Below are positions 6,913-15,412 of a stretch of DNA of 64,000 nt, one piece after another (position 1 is the stretch's first letter; the number at the start of each line of letters is the position of its first letter). A program made the position numbers and the translations under genes. This DNA comes from Candidatus Poribacteria bacterium (GTDB lineage Bacteria; Poribacteria; WGA-4E; WGA-3G): positions 201 through 64,200 of the forward strand of contig PYJC01000177.1 of NCBI GenBank assembly GCA_003635255.1, read 5' to 3'. A model generated the notes under the pieces. The model was not told the DNA's origin. It saw only the letters and a program-made list of their open reading frames with translations, and did not search any database.

Positions 6913-9402
6913 TTATACTGCTATATCTAAGCCCACGATTCTATCGCAACCTGGAGGCGCAATAAACTGCTTTATCACCTGCCCAGCATCCGTATGTGCC
7001 TTTGTCAAATCAACGATATTTATCCGCTGTGTATTTGAGCTAAGATCAGAAATATACGCGGTATTCCCGATTACAGAAAGCCCGTTTACACCCCGAGACG
7101 AATCAAAGTGGATATCCGTTGCAATTCGCTGGTTTATAGTAAAATCCACATCAGCATAGTTTGCAGGCTCTCTTGGGAAAGCAACAACAGCATTCCCACC
7201 AGAAGTATTCATAAAATAAACCAATTCATCTGTAGCATAAGATGCGAAAGTCCTTGAATTGTTACCACCAGGAATATTCGTTATATACCTGTTTATGCGT
7301 GTGGCAACTTGTCCATTCGCTGTATTCGCCGAAAAACTTTCAAAGTAATTATTATCAAAATACTTTCCATACAGAGTATTGCCATATATTGAAAGCGCAA
7401 AGACACCTGAAAGCGTTGATGGTTTAAAAAACTTACGTAATCGTGTCGCTTGTGTGTCGTGGTTGGTGTTCAAATCAAATACATGAATCGAGCTGTCTTG
7501 AGTATCCGAGATATAAAAATGATTATTCTCAAAATCTATAGCCAAATCTGAGGGAGTGTTTACATCATCAGGTATCAAAATCCGCTTGATTGGGCTTGCT
7601 ATCCCATCTTGTGTTCCCGTGCTAAAAACAAAAAGCACATGGTCATCATTCGCTGAGGAATCTCCGTGAAGCGCATACGCCAATCGCCCTCCAGTAACCT
7701 GCACTGGCACTGGTACACCGATCCACGGGCTGGAGACACGGAAATAGACCTGGTAAGTCTCACCTTCCTCCAAATCCGGTATGATTGTTTGAATCAGATT
7801 ATTCACTGGCGCGGCGACGAATTCATGCCAATTGCCGCCAATCAGGTATTCATAACGCGTCGCGCCTGGGACATGCGGGAAAGTCACTGTGGCGTTTAGG
7901 TGTCTGGGCGTTACCTTTATGTGCTCTAAATCTATGACGGGACGGTTGGGCCCAAATCTGTTGTAGTTAATAAAATCGACACCGCTGCCTTCGTCGATCC
8001 CCCATTCGTATTCGATGGCGTGTTGGACATCGGGAAAAGAAACCACCGCAAAATTACCTTTCGGTGTCTGCTCGATCTGACCAAGGGCAGGCGGGGTACC
8101 CGCTTCGATTGTATAAGGAACACTTGACATAACGGTTTCTCCAAGGTGCGGGGCTTCCATCTCAATATTGCCCGCTGTAACGGTGAAGTTTGCGTCGGCG
8201 GGTATAACGCCATCAATTTTCGCGCCTGTTTCTATCTTCTCGATACCCAGCCCGAGTAGCAATGTTTTAGCGATCACTTCTGACGGTGGGTTGGTTATCG
8301 GGATCTCAAGGTTTATATCCACGTCTCTATAAAGATGTATATCGGGGACAGTGCCAAAGACAGGCGCGGCAGGCACAACATTGAAAGTAATATCCCTTTC
8401 AAGCGGATCGCCACTGCTATAAGTTGCCTCGATATGCCAGTTTTTGTTGTTCAGCAATTTCTCTGGGTGCCCTACAATTTTCACCTCGTTATCGCCAGCT
8501 CGCCAATCGTAGTTGAAATACTCCATATCGCCGGTGACTTCGACGGTTGTCGGGTTCCCGGTGATTGCAACTGTCAGGCGATAATCTGTATTTACAACGA
8601 TATTCTGATCCGCGACCATTGCGATGGCACGCGTTACGACTGCCGCCGCGGTAAACGTCTCAGTATCGCTACCGGTATCCTCTGACCAGCCGATAGAGCC
8701 TGCATCTGCCACACCTACCAACAAAGAACTATCACTACCACTACCATCAAGGTCAACAAATTTCTGCTGGAGCGTTGCGTTAGAGACATTCCATTGGGCA
8801 CGAGCAGCAGTTGTTACTGCTATATCCGATGAATTCAACTCAAGCACAGTGCCGTCCGAAAATATGACAAAAACAGCACGGGTCGTAACACCTTGAAAAA
8901 ACGTCCCTATATTCCCACTACCAGAACGGGTCAGAATAAACCTGTTTGTCCTATCGTTCCACTCGATCTGCGTAATCTGTAAATTACTGGATAGCCCACT
9001 ATCCGAACCAGAGGCAAGCGTCCCCCCCGGATGGATGTTAGATCGCGCATTCTCACGCGTGTCAGCCGTCGGGTTAATAAACATGTTCAGGATTTGTCCG
9101 GTGATGCCCAGTGCTGTCATTGCAGTGAGCGAGCCAGCGGATACTGTTGGGTTACTTTCAGCAGGACGCGTAACATCACAAGTAATCGTGACATCAACAT
9201 CCGCAGCATCCGTAAAATCCGCGTGATACACGGCAGAGGCTTCATCGGTCGCGCCAATAAACGTACCCCTACTCGCGCGCCATGTATATTGAAGTGTTCC
9301 TGGTGGCGTGTTCCCGTTCGCGTCCGTTACGGTCGCGTTCAAGGTAACCTGCCCCCCTTGGTCAATATTTTCGCCACCTGTCACGACTACACTCAATGCC
9401 AT
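6913..9402 (-). CDS. Large structural protein with Ig-like and beta-propeller regions
   Basis: 829 residues. The N-terminus (1-95) is PKD/Ig-like (VVVTGGENIDQGGQVTLNAT). The middle is beta-rich with fibronectin-like stretches (YQVYFRVSSPW). Residues about 590-829 contain repeated strands of the type FYISDTQDSSIHVFDLNTN, LYGKYF and YISDLSSNTQRINIVDLT, as in beta-propellers. No signal peptide is present, so it is probably a virion protein rather than an exported one. GAGGG 8 bases before the ATG supports the start. Likely role: distal tail or receptor-binding component. Confidence 0.5.
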   Translation of the reverse strand: MALSVVVTGGENIDQGGQVTLNATVTDANGNTPPGTLQYTWRASRGTFIGATDEASAVYHADFTDAADVDVTITCDVTRPAESNPTVSAGSLTAMTALGITGQILNMFINPTADTRENARSNIHPGGTLASGSDSGLSSNLQITQIEWNDRTNRFILTRSGSGNIGTFFQGVTTRAVFVIFSDGTVLELNSSDIAVTTAARAQWNVSNATLQQKFVDLDGSGSDSSLLVGVADAGSIGWSEDTGSDTETFTAAAVVTRAIAMVADQNIVVNTDYRLTVAITGNPTTVEVTGDMEYFNYDWRAGDNEVKIVGHPEKLLNNKNWHIEATYSSGDPLERDITFNVVPAAPVFGTVPDIHLYRDVDINLEIPITNPPSEVIAKTLLLGLGIEKIETGAKIDGVIPADANFTVTAGNIEMEAPHLGETVMSSVPYTIEAGTPPALGQIEQTPKGNFAVVSFPDVQHAIEYEWGIDEGSGVDFINYNRFGPNRPVIDLEHIKVTPRHLNATVTFPHVPGATRYEYLIGGNWHEFVAAPVNNLIQTIIPDLEEGETYQVYFRVSSPWIGVPVPVQVTGGRLAYALHGDSSANDDHVLFVFSTGTQDGIASPIKRILIPDDVNTPSDLAIDFENNHFYISDTQDSSIHVFDLNTNHDTQATRLRKFFKPSTLSGVFALSIYGNTLYGKYFDNNYFESFSANTANGQVATRINRYITNIPGGNNSRTFASYATDELVYFMNTSGGNAVVAFPREPANYADVDFTINQRIATDIHFDSSRGVNGLSVIGNTAYISDLSSNTQRINIVDLTKAHTDAGQVIKQFIAPPGCDRIVGLDIAV

Positions 9403-9463
9403 CTACTTACCCTCTGAACTGAAGAAACCCCCTAAATCCCCCTTATCAGGGGGACTTACTCTT

Positions 9464-12400
9464 CTATTTACCCTCTGCTGAAATTGCATTCTGAATTTCT
9501 GTTATCTGTGCCTGGATTTCTTCTTCTGTCATATCCTTGTACAGCCAATCCAGCCGTTTGCGTTCAGGGTTCACCGACCATCGACCGCCACGGTTGTTCT
9601 GTAACAGGATATTGAAATACTCGTGATACATCAGTGAGACCCGTTCTTTTGAGTACTGGACAGCCTGATGCCGGCAATCTTTTGGGGAAATCTGGTCTAT
9701 ATTTTCCAAACACCACACCATGTGATCGAAATTCTGTGTCCGCCAACCTGTTTGACCATCTACTACCCAGTCCATCGGCGCGCCCCAGTTCGATGTGATA
9801 TGCGGTGTCCCACAGAAAAGCGATTCCACACCGGACCCCAGAAACGGCTCAAGATAGATGCTCGGGCAGACGTGCGCCATCGCGTTCGCGTAAATATCGC
9901 TCCGGGTCGCAATATCCGCGACACCTACAAACTCAAGCTGCGGCGGAATCTCTAAACCGCATTGCTCTAACCGTCCAACACCCGCGGCAATTAGCCGAGT
10001 ATTCGTATACTTCGCGAGTTGAAACACATCGTGCAAGCCTTTACAGATATTGATCCGCCCAACAAAGCAGATATAATCATCCTTCTTTTCTTTGTATTCA
10101 AAGTGATCAAAATCAAAGAAATTCGGGATCACAACAGAATTCCGATCCGGTACTGTGTACTGCATCCGATTATATTGCGAAGAGATAAACTCGTTATATT
10201 CACAGTCCGGGTATTTCTCCGCAATGAAATAGTTGACATCCGCTTTGCCGCGTTCAAAGTGCAGCTTCGGGCTGCTCTGATAGACACGGTTTTCAGAGAA
10301 CGCATCTGGGTAACCGATAGAAGGCTCAACAATATGCACTGGTAGATCCGAAAGTGCTTCGCAGAGTGCCAAGTGACCGAGTCCATAGAACGCAAGGATA
10401 AAATCATCTGCTTGCGCACGTTTACGGACTTCAGGCTCAGTGTTTTCGGCGTACGCTTTGAAAACAGGATCATCCATCCCATGCTCCGGCACCACAAAAT
10501 AATCTGAAGAACCGTAGTGTTGTTCAAGGATTTTGTTATCGTAGACGGTAACGTGTTCAGTGCATGGCACAGTTGAATCCGCGTGTCCGTAGTAGATAAT
10601 CCGATGCCCAAGATTTTTCATGGCGCGACACCACTTAAAGATCCGCTGCACAAAAGCACACGCGAAATCTTCTTTGCCGGTCGCGTAAGGCACTTCAAAG
10701 ACGTGGAAAGTTTTGCAGACAGGCGGTGTGTAGAAATTGAATTCATCAACCCCACTTTGCGCAGCAGTGATAGATGGCAACACTTTCGGTCTATCCTTGA
10801 TAAGGATCCGCTCCATGTGTTGAACTCGGATGGAAGCGTTTGCTGTGCCGTCTATACCGTAACAGTCTCCTACCTCACACATTTTACGGAAGAAATCCTC
10901 ATCCTTAACATCTTCACACACTAACTTACCGCCATCGGACAACAGCTCTACATAGTTTTCCAAAAAATATAATTGGTCAGAAGGTTCATGCGTCGCATCG
11001 TCTATAATGATGTCGAAGCCGTCCGGGTATTCCGCTTTCAGAAACGCTATCGTTGCAGGCTTATACGCGTCGATTTTATGGAAAGCCGATTTCTCGTTGA
11101 GTTCACCTACATAAGTGATGAGATCCAAGCCGACAACCTGTTCTACAAGCTCTGATTCCTGAAACGCCTCCATAGAACCTTCACCAAACAGGCTCACGCC
11201 GATCTCCAGGACCCGTAGCGGTCGTTTCTTACGGAATACCATCGACTCGAAAATCATATCGTAAAACTTGCCGTACTGGTGACCCTTTGGATGCTGTTTG
11301 TCCGATCGCGTACCTATCAACTTATCCGAAATGGATTGTGAATCAGTTACCTGTGGCGGTTCATGGAACGTCAACGCCTCGTAGAAATCGTCGTAATACT
11401 TCTCAAAATCTTTCTGCTCAGGTCCGTGGTCGTCCGGCACGATATGTGCGACGTAGCCCTCTTTATCCAGGGTCTTGTCCCGCGCAATGAATTCCGATTC
11501 ATAGTTGTAAAAGTGGAAGCTACCGAGTTTTTTTCTCAGATCAGAGACCTCTTGATGCGCGGATTCCCACATCGCAATCAAGAATTCGTCCTGATAACAG
11601 GTTTTATAGAATTTCTTGATATGCGCTGCGAGCGAGTGTTTCACCGGCAGCATAAAGAGTTGTGTAGAGATGACTGGGCGATCGGTTTCATACTTCGGAT
11701 GTACGGGTCTTTTATTTTCTATCCAATGCTCTAATGCATAAAAACATCGTAACTCTTGTCCAAACAGATCCTCGTCAGCGAAAAAAGGTATCCCCGCCGC
11801 AAGACAAACCCCATGCACCCAGATCCGGTACTGATCGCCGGTATACGAACCCATGAACCGCTTGATCGCCGACGGGTTTTCAAAGGCTTTCAGTTTATCG
11901 TACCAGTAGAATTTATCACCCGCTGTGCAGACAAACGCATCGGAATCGGCAATAAGCCATCGCGCCGTCTCGATATTATCCTCGAGGCACATAAACTTTT
12001 TGCCGTAGTGCGGGTGCTTAACTTTATCCGATTGTGGGAACGCAATATCCATTCGACGGATAAACTGCTTAGGCACTTGGAACGCTTCAAAGACTTCCGA
12101 AACCGCGTCGTAGACAGCGTCCTCGACATGGAAATAGATACCGACACCGCGCTCGGCTAAATCCGTATTGCGTATCAAGGACATCGCCGCCCAGACGGCA
12201 CCTTTTGCGTGGACATCCTTCAGCCGTTGCGAATTCGCAGGTGTCAGTGTCGCCGAGTCGATAGCAGAATGGAACAACGCTATCGAAACAGCAACTTCCG
12301 TATCCGTGATTTCGTAGTTGGGATACTCTACGACCGGTAGCCTCGTAATATGCGGTTTATGTTTTTCTATATTTCCTTGCGGTTCGGTGAGGTCGGTTGG

Positions 12401-12469
12401 TCGTTTGATGTCTCTCTCCGTAGATCCGCGCTCCATTACATTACGCGCTACAGTTTTTTGATTTATCAT
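9464..12469 (-). CDS. Three-domain glycosyltransferase / methyltransferase / glycosyltransferase
   Basis: 1001 residues with AGGAG 7-8 bases before the ATG. Residues about 40-330 form a GT-A-like domain (SLIRNTDLAERGVGIYFHVE, then DSDAFVCTAGD). Residues about 415-550 form a SAM-dependent methyltransferase (VLEIGVSLFGEG as motif I; IIIDDATHE). Residues about 590-960 form a GT4-type domain (ICFVGRINICKGLHDVFQLA; EPFLGSGVESLFCGTPHI). It probably builds and methylates a glycan on the virion or host surface. Residues about 7-38 are encoded by a dispersed intergenic repeat, so the N-terminus looks acquired. A short paralogue of the first domain lies at 41941-42480. Confidence 0.7.
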   Translation of the reverse strand: MINQKTVARNVMERGSTERDIKRPTDLTEPQGNIEKHKPHITRLPVVEYPNYEITDTEVAVSIALFHSAIDSATLTPANSQRLKDVHAKGAVWAAMSLIRNTDLAERGVGIYFHVEDAVYDAVSEVFEAFQVPKQFIRRMDIAFPQSDKVKHPHYGKKFMCLEDNIETARWLIADSDAFVCTAGDKFYWYDKLKAFENPSAIKRFMGSYTGDQYRIWVHGVCLAAGIPFFADEDLFGQELRCFYALEHWIENKRPVHPKYETDRPVISTQLFMLPVKHSLAAHIKKFYKTCYQDEFLIAMWESAHQEVSDLRKKLGSFHFYNYESEFIARDKTLDKEGYVAHIVPDDHGPEQKDFEKYYDDFYEALTFHEPPQVTDSQSISDKLIGTRSDKQHPKGHQYGKFYDMIFESMVFRKKRPLRVLEIGVSLFGEGSMEAFQESELVEQVVGLDLITYVGELNEKSAFHKIDAYKPATIAFLKAEYPDGFDIIIDDATHEPSDQLYFLENYVELLSDGGKLVCEDVKDEDFFRKMCEVGDCYGIDGTANASIRVQHMERILIKDRPKVLPSITAAQSGVDEFNFYTPPVCKTFHVFEVPYATGKEDFACAFVQRIFKWCRAMKNLGHRIIYYGHADSTVPCTEHVTVYDNKILEQHYGSSDYFVVPEHGMDDPVFKAYAENTEPEVRKRAQADDFILAFYGLGHLALCEALSDLPVHIVEPSIGYPDAFSENRVYQSSPKLHFERGKADVNYFIAEKYPDCEYNEFISSQYNRMQYTVPDRNSVVIPNFFDFDHFEYKEKKDDYICFVGRINICKGLHDVFQLAKYTNTRLIAAGVGRLEQCGLEIPPQLEFVGVADIATRSDIYANAMAHVCPSIYLEPFLGSGVESLFCGTPHITSNWGAPMDWVVDGQTGWRTQNFDHMVWCLENIDQISPKDCRHQAVQYSKERVSLMYHEYFNILLQNNRGGRWSVNPERKRLDWLYKDMTEEEIQAQITEIQNAISAEGK
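12366..12446 (-). repeat. Family B repeat inside the start of a gene
   Basis: Copy of the repeat bounded by GTAGCGCGTAATGTAATGGA and CCGCAAGGAAA that elsewhere lies just before start codons (39090, 39765, 41470, 42803, 54143). Here it is translated in frame near the N-terminus of the 1001-residue enzyme. Confidence 0.75.
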
Positions 12470-12479
12470 CTATATTCTC

Positions 12480-14333
12480 CTAAGAAGAAGACTCCAGAGT
12501 CGTTACGCGATCTGTTAATCCCGATACAAGGGAAGTCAAATTTCTAATATGGTACTGAACACCTTTCACATTTGTTTTTATCGTATTCGCAGCACTATCA
12601 ATCTCAAGAAATGCCATCTTGCCTAATTCGAGAACACCTGGCGTTTCAGAACCAGATAAAGTTGTAGCGGATTCACTGAAAAACTGCGAGATATGCGAAA
12701 AGTTCAGCGTGCCGTCAGAGCCTGGCGCACCAACACCTGTTGGCCCTTTTCCGGTTGCCCCGGTGATGCCGGTACCGCGTAGATCATCAGGCGTTATATT
12801 CGCCACACGCCCTTTAATCGTTGCACCTGTGATCCCCGTGCCAACAAGATCATCAACCGTTGCAGTAACTTGCCTACCCTTAACCGTTGCCCCTGTGATC
12901 CCTGTACCAACAAGAGGTGCTGCATCAACGCTACGCCCTTTGACGGTCGCCCCTGTGATCCCCGTGCCGACAAGAGGTGCTGTATCGACTCTACGCCCCC
13001 TGACCGTCGCGCCTGTGATACCAGTTCCCACAACAGCGTTCCCAGCTCTCCCCTTAAACGTCGCACCTGTGATGCCGGTTCCCACAACTGCATTCCCAGC
13101 TCTACCTTTAGTCGTTGCGCCTGTGATGCCGGTTCCGACAAGATGGGCAGCGTCAACTCTACGTCCTCTGACCGTAGCACCCGTGATCCCCGTCCCGACT
13201 TCAGCATTCCCTGCCCGTCCTTTTGTAGTCGCGCCTGTGATCCCCGTGCCTCTCAATGAATTGACAGTTGCATTAACCCGTCTGCCTTTGACCGTTGCCC
13301 CTGTAATGCCCGTGCCGACGAGTGAGTTTCCAACATTCGCTTGTCTACCTTTTGTTGTCGCACCTGTGATGCCGGTTCCCACAACTGCATTCCCAGCTCT
13401 ACCTTTAGTCGTTGCGCCTGTGATCCCTGTACCAACAAGAGGTGCTGCATCAACTCTACGTCCGCGGACGGTAGCACCCGTGATACCGGTTCCCACAACA
13501 GCGTTTCCGGCTCTGCCTTTTGTTGTGGTTCCTGTGATGCCCGTACCAACAAGATGTGCTGCATCGACGCTACGTCCGCGGACGGTCGCGCCTGTGATGC
13601 CGGTTCCGACAACTGCATTCCCAGCTCTACCTTTAGTCGTTGCACCCGTAATCCCAGTGCCGCGCAAACTATTGACAGTTGCATTAACCCGTCTACCTTT
13701 AACGGTCGCGCCTGTGATGCCCGTGCCAATAAGAGAATTCCCAACGTTAGCTTGCCGACCCTTAACGGTCGCGCCTGTGATCCCCGTGCCAACGAGCGAA
13801 TTCCCAGCGTTAACTTCTCTGCCCTTGACAGTGGCACCTGTAATCCCCGTGCCAACCAGATCGTCAACTGTTGCAGTAACTTCTCGACCTTTGACGGTAG
13901 CACCCGTAATCCCAGTACCAACTAAATCGTCAACAGTTGCGGTAACTTGCCTACCCTTAACCGTAGCACCCGTAATCCCGGTGCCACGTTCACCTACGCC
14001 TGTCGGTCCTATCCCTGTTGAACCTCGCCTGAAAACAACGAAATCTGTATAAATTTCAAAGTTGATCGTTTTCTTAGATTTTTTTGTTTCGCCATTTTCC
14101 TCCCACTCCGCAACAAGCACCAGGCGTGTTTGTGTCTCTTGTGTGACATTCGCAATCCTATATCGCAATTCGTTTCTAACGATTTTCGTTTGCGCAGCCA
14201 CAAATTGCGAAGGCGGTGTCTCAAGTGTAATCGTTGCACCAATTGGATCCCTAAGAAACTCATAGATATTATGTATTGTGCCAACCTTACTCGCTTGCAC
14301 ATGCTGGATGGGAATTGGAAACCATTCTCTCAT
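12480..14333 (-). CDS. Repeat-rich phage fibre protein
   Basis: 617 residues. Residues 1-115 are a globular N-terminal domain. Next comes a long run of 21 units beginning GTGITGAT, each followed by a K/R-GR turn and a 5-10 residue variable tail (for example QVTATVDDLV, RVNATVNSLR, AGNAVV or RVDAAPLV). The run is framed by collagen-like GPTGVGERG and GPTGVGAPGSDG. The last 85 residues end in a predicted coiled coil (IRNLTSLVSGLTDRVTTLES), typical of trimeric fibres. Units come in 17-22 residue lengths, so the DNA is a long tandem repeat that can change length by recombination. Its start shares a leader with the tape measure gene. Confidence 0.7.
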   Translation of the reverse strand: MREWFPIPIQHVQASKVGTIHNIYEFLRDPIGATITLETPPSQFVAAQTKIVRNELRYRIANVTQETQTRLVLVAEWEENGETKKSKKTINFEIYTDFVVFRRGSTGIGPTGVGERGTGITGATVKGRQVTATVDDLVGTGITGATVKGREVTATVDDLVGTGITGATVKGREVNAGNSLVGTGITGATVKGRQANVGNSLIGTGITGATVKGRRVNATVNSLRGTGITGATTKGRAGNAVVGTGITGATVRGRSVDAAHLVGTGITGTTTKGRAGNAVVGTGITGATVRGRRVDAAPLVGTGITGATTKGRAGNAVVGTGITGATTKGRQANVGNSLVGTGITGATVKGRRVNATVNSLRGTGITGATTKGRAGNAEVGTGITGATVRGRRVDAAHLVGTGITGATTKGRAGNAVVGTGITGATFKGRAGNAVVGTGITGATVRGRRVDTAPLVGTGITGATVKGRSVDAAPLVGTGITGATVKGRQVTATVDDLVGTGITGATIKGRVANITPDDLRGTGITGATGKGPTGVGAPGSDGTLNFSHISQFFSESATTLSGSETPGVLELGKMAFLEIDSAANTIKTNVKGVQYHIRNLTSLVSGLTDRVTTLESSS

Positions 14334-14337
14334 TTTA

Positions 14338-14521
14338 CTTGCTAAAAAATGGGGAAAATGCTATACTATAAGGAAGGTAGTGGGAAGGGATGGAACCCCT
14401 TCCCGTGCCAAGTATTGAAAAATCACAGAATCCAATCCGGTTTTCGCATTGGCATTTTTATTTTAACACCTTCCTGTAGAAATGTCAAGCGAGGTCCCCA
14501 AACCTATAGGAGCTTGACATT
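14338..14521. promoter_or_regulatory. Divergent leader of GIY-YIG element, copy 1
   Basis: About 180 bp nearly identical to 35358-35537. From left to right it has CTTGCTAAAAAATGGGGAAA next to the minus-strand start, an AT-rich stretch, a hairpin GGGAAGGG/CCCTTCCC with variable loop, CATTGGCATTTTTATTTTAA, and CCTATAGGAG ahead of the plus-strand start. It presumably drives genes on both sides. Confidence 0.7.
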
Positions 14522-15376
14522 ATGGGTTTCGTCTACATGATCACGAATGACATCAATTCTAAAGCATACATCGGCATCTGTATCCATCCACCTGAGAAAA
14601 CGAGAATCAAAGCCCATCTTTCTGGGCGTGGCAATCAGGGTATAGCCGACGATATCAATATCTATGGCAAAGATGCCTTTACCTATGAAATCCTTGAAGC
14701 AAACGTCTTTGATGAACTTCTGCCTGATCTTGAAAAGGCGTATATCGCCAAATTTAAAACTGTCCATCCGCATGGGTATAATCTCACATCTGGCGGTGAG
14801 GCTGCTAAAACGATTTCTGATGAGACGCGTTGTAAAATCTCTGAAGCACACAAAGGTAAATCACTTTCCGCTGAACACCGTCGTAAAATATCTCAAGGAG
14901 GTAAAGGTCGAAAGTTTCTCATAGGACATCGCCGCAAACTCTCTGAAGCCATGAAAGGTGAAAAGAACCATCAATTTGGCGAAACGCATTCTGAAGAAAC
15001 ACGTCGGAAAATGTCTGAAGCACAGAAAGGTAAAAAAAACCATTTTTATGGCAAAACGCTTTCTGAAGAACATCGCCGTAAAATATCTCAAGCGAACAAA
15101 GGCCGAAAGCATTCTGAAGAATCCCTCCGTAAAATGTCTGAAGCACAAAAAGGCAGAACACTTTCTGCTGAACACCGTCGTAAAATATCTCAAGCTCTGA
15201 CGGGTGAAAAGCACCCAAACTTACATCCGGAGCACATACGAGCGCGTAATTATTTCTTTTCTCTACCGTCTGCTATGCCTTTAAAAGAGAGAAGAAAGTT
15301 GCTCCGTACAGCATTCCGAAATATTCATAGAAACACTATCTATCACTGGGTGCGCAAATGGACATCAACTGCCTAA
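14522..15376 (+). CDS. GIY-YIG homing endonuclease with NUMOD3 repeats, copy 1
   Basis: 284 residues with TAGGAG before the ATG. GIY-YIG domain at 1-95: FVYMIT, AYIGI, Arg and His in TRIKAHL, Glu in DLEKAYI, and the closing GYNLTSGGE. Residues about 98-235 hold seven NUMOD3-type DNA-binding repeats (SEETRRKMSEAQKG and variants). A C-terminal helical segment ends in NTIYHWVRKW. This is the architecture of free-standing homing enzymes of the SegA/I-TevI kind. It is encoded opposite to the tail genes and splits them, with a second copy at 35928. Confidence 0.88.
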   Translation: MGFVYMITNDINSKAYIGICIHPPEKTRIKAHLSGRGNQGIADDINIYGKDAFTYEILEANVFDELLPDLEKAYIAKFKTVHPHGYNLTSGGEAAKTISDETRCKISEAHKGKSLSAEHRRKISQGGKGRKFLIGHRRKLSEAMKGEKNHQFGETHSEETRRKMSEAQKGKKNHFYGKTLSEEHRRKISQANKGRKHSEESLRKMSEAQKGRTLSAEHRRKISQALTGEKHPNLHPEHIRARNYFFSLPSAMPLKERRKLLRTAFRNIHRNTIYHWVRKWTSTA

Positions 15377-15412
15377 GCCTACAACGTTGGGTGCTATTCA
15401 TTCATAAAAAAC

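Noticed and set aside
12619-14052. 477-codon plus-strand reading frame opposite the fibre gene
   Set aside because: It is a mirror of the tandem repeat (endless PVIPVPT), has no ribosome site, and the minus-strand frame has a meaningful N-terminus and coiled-coil end.
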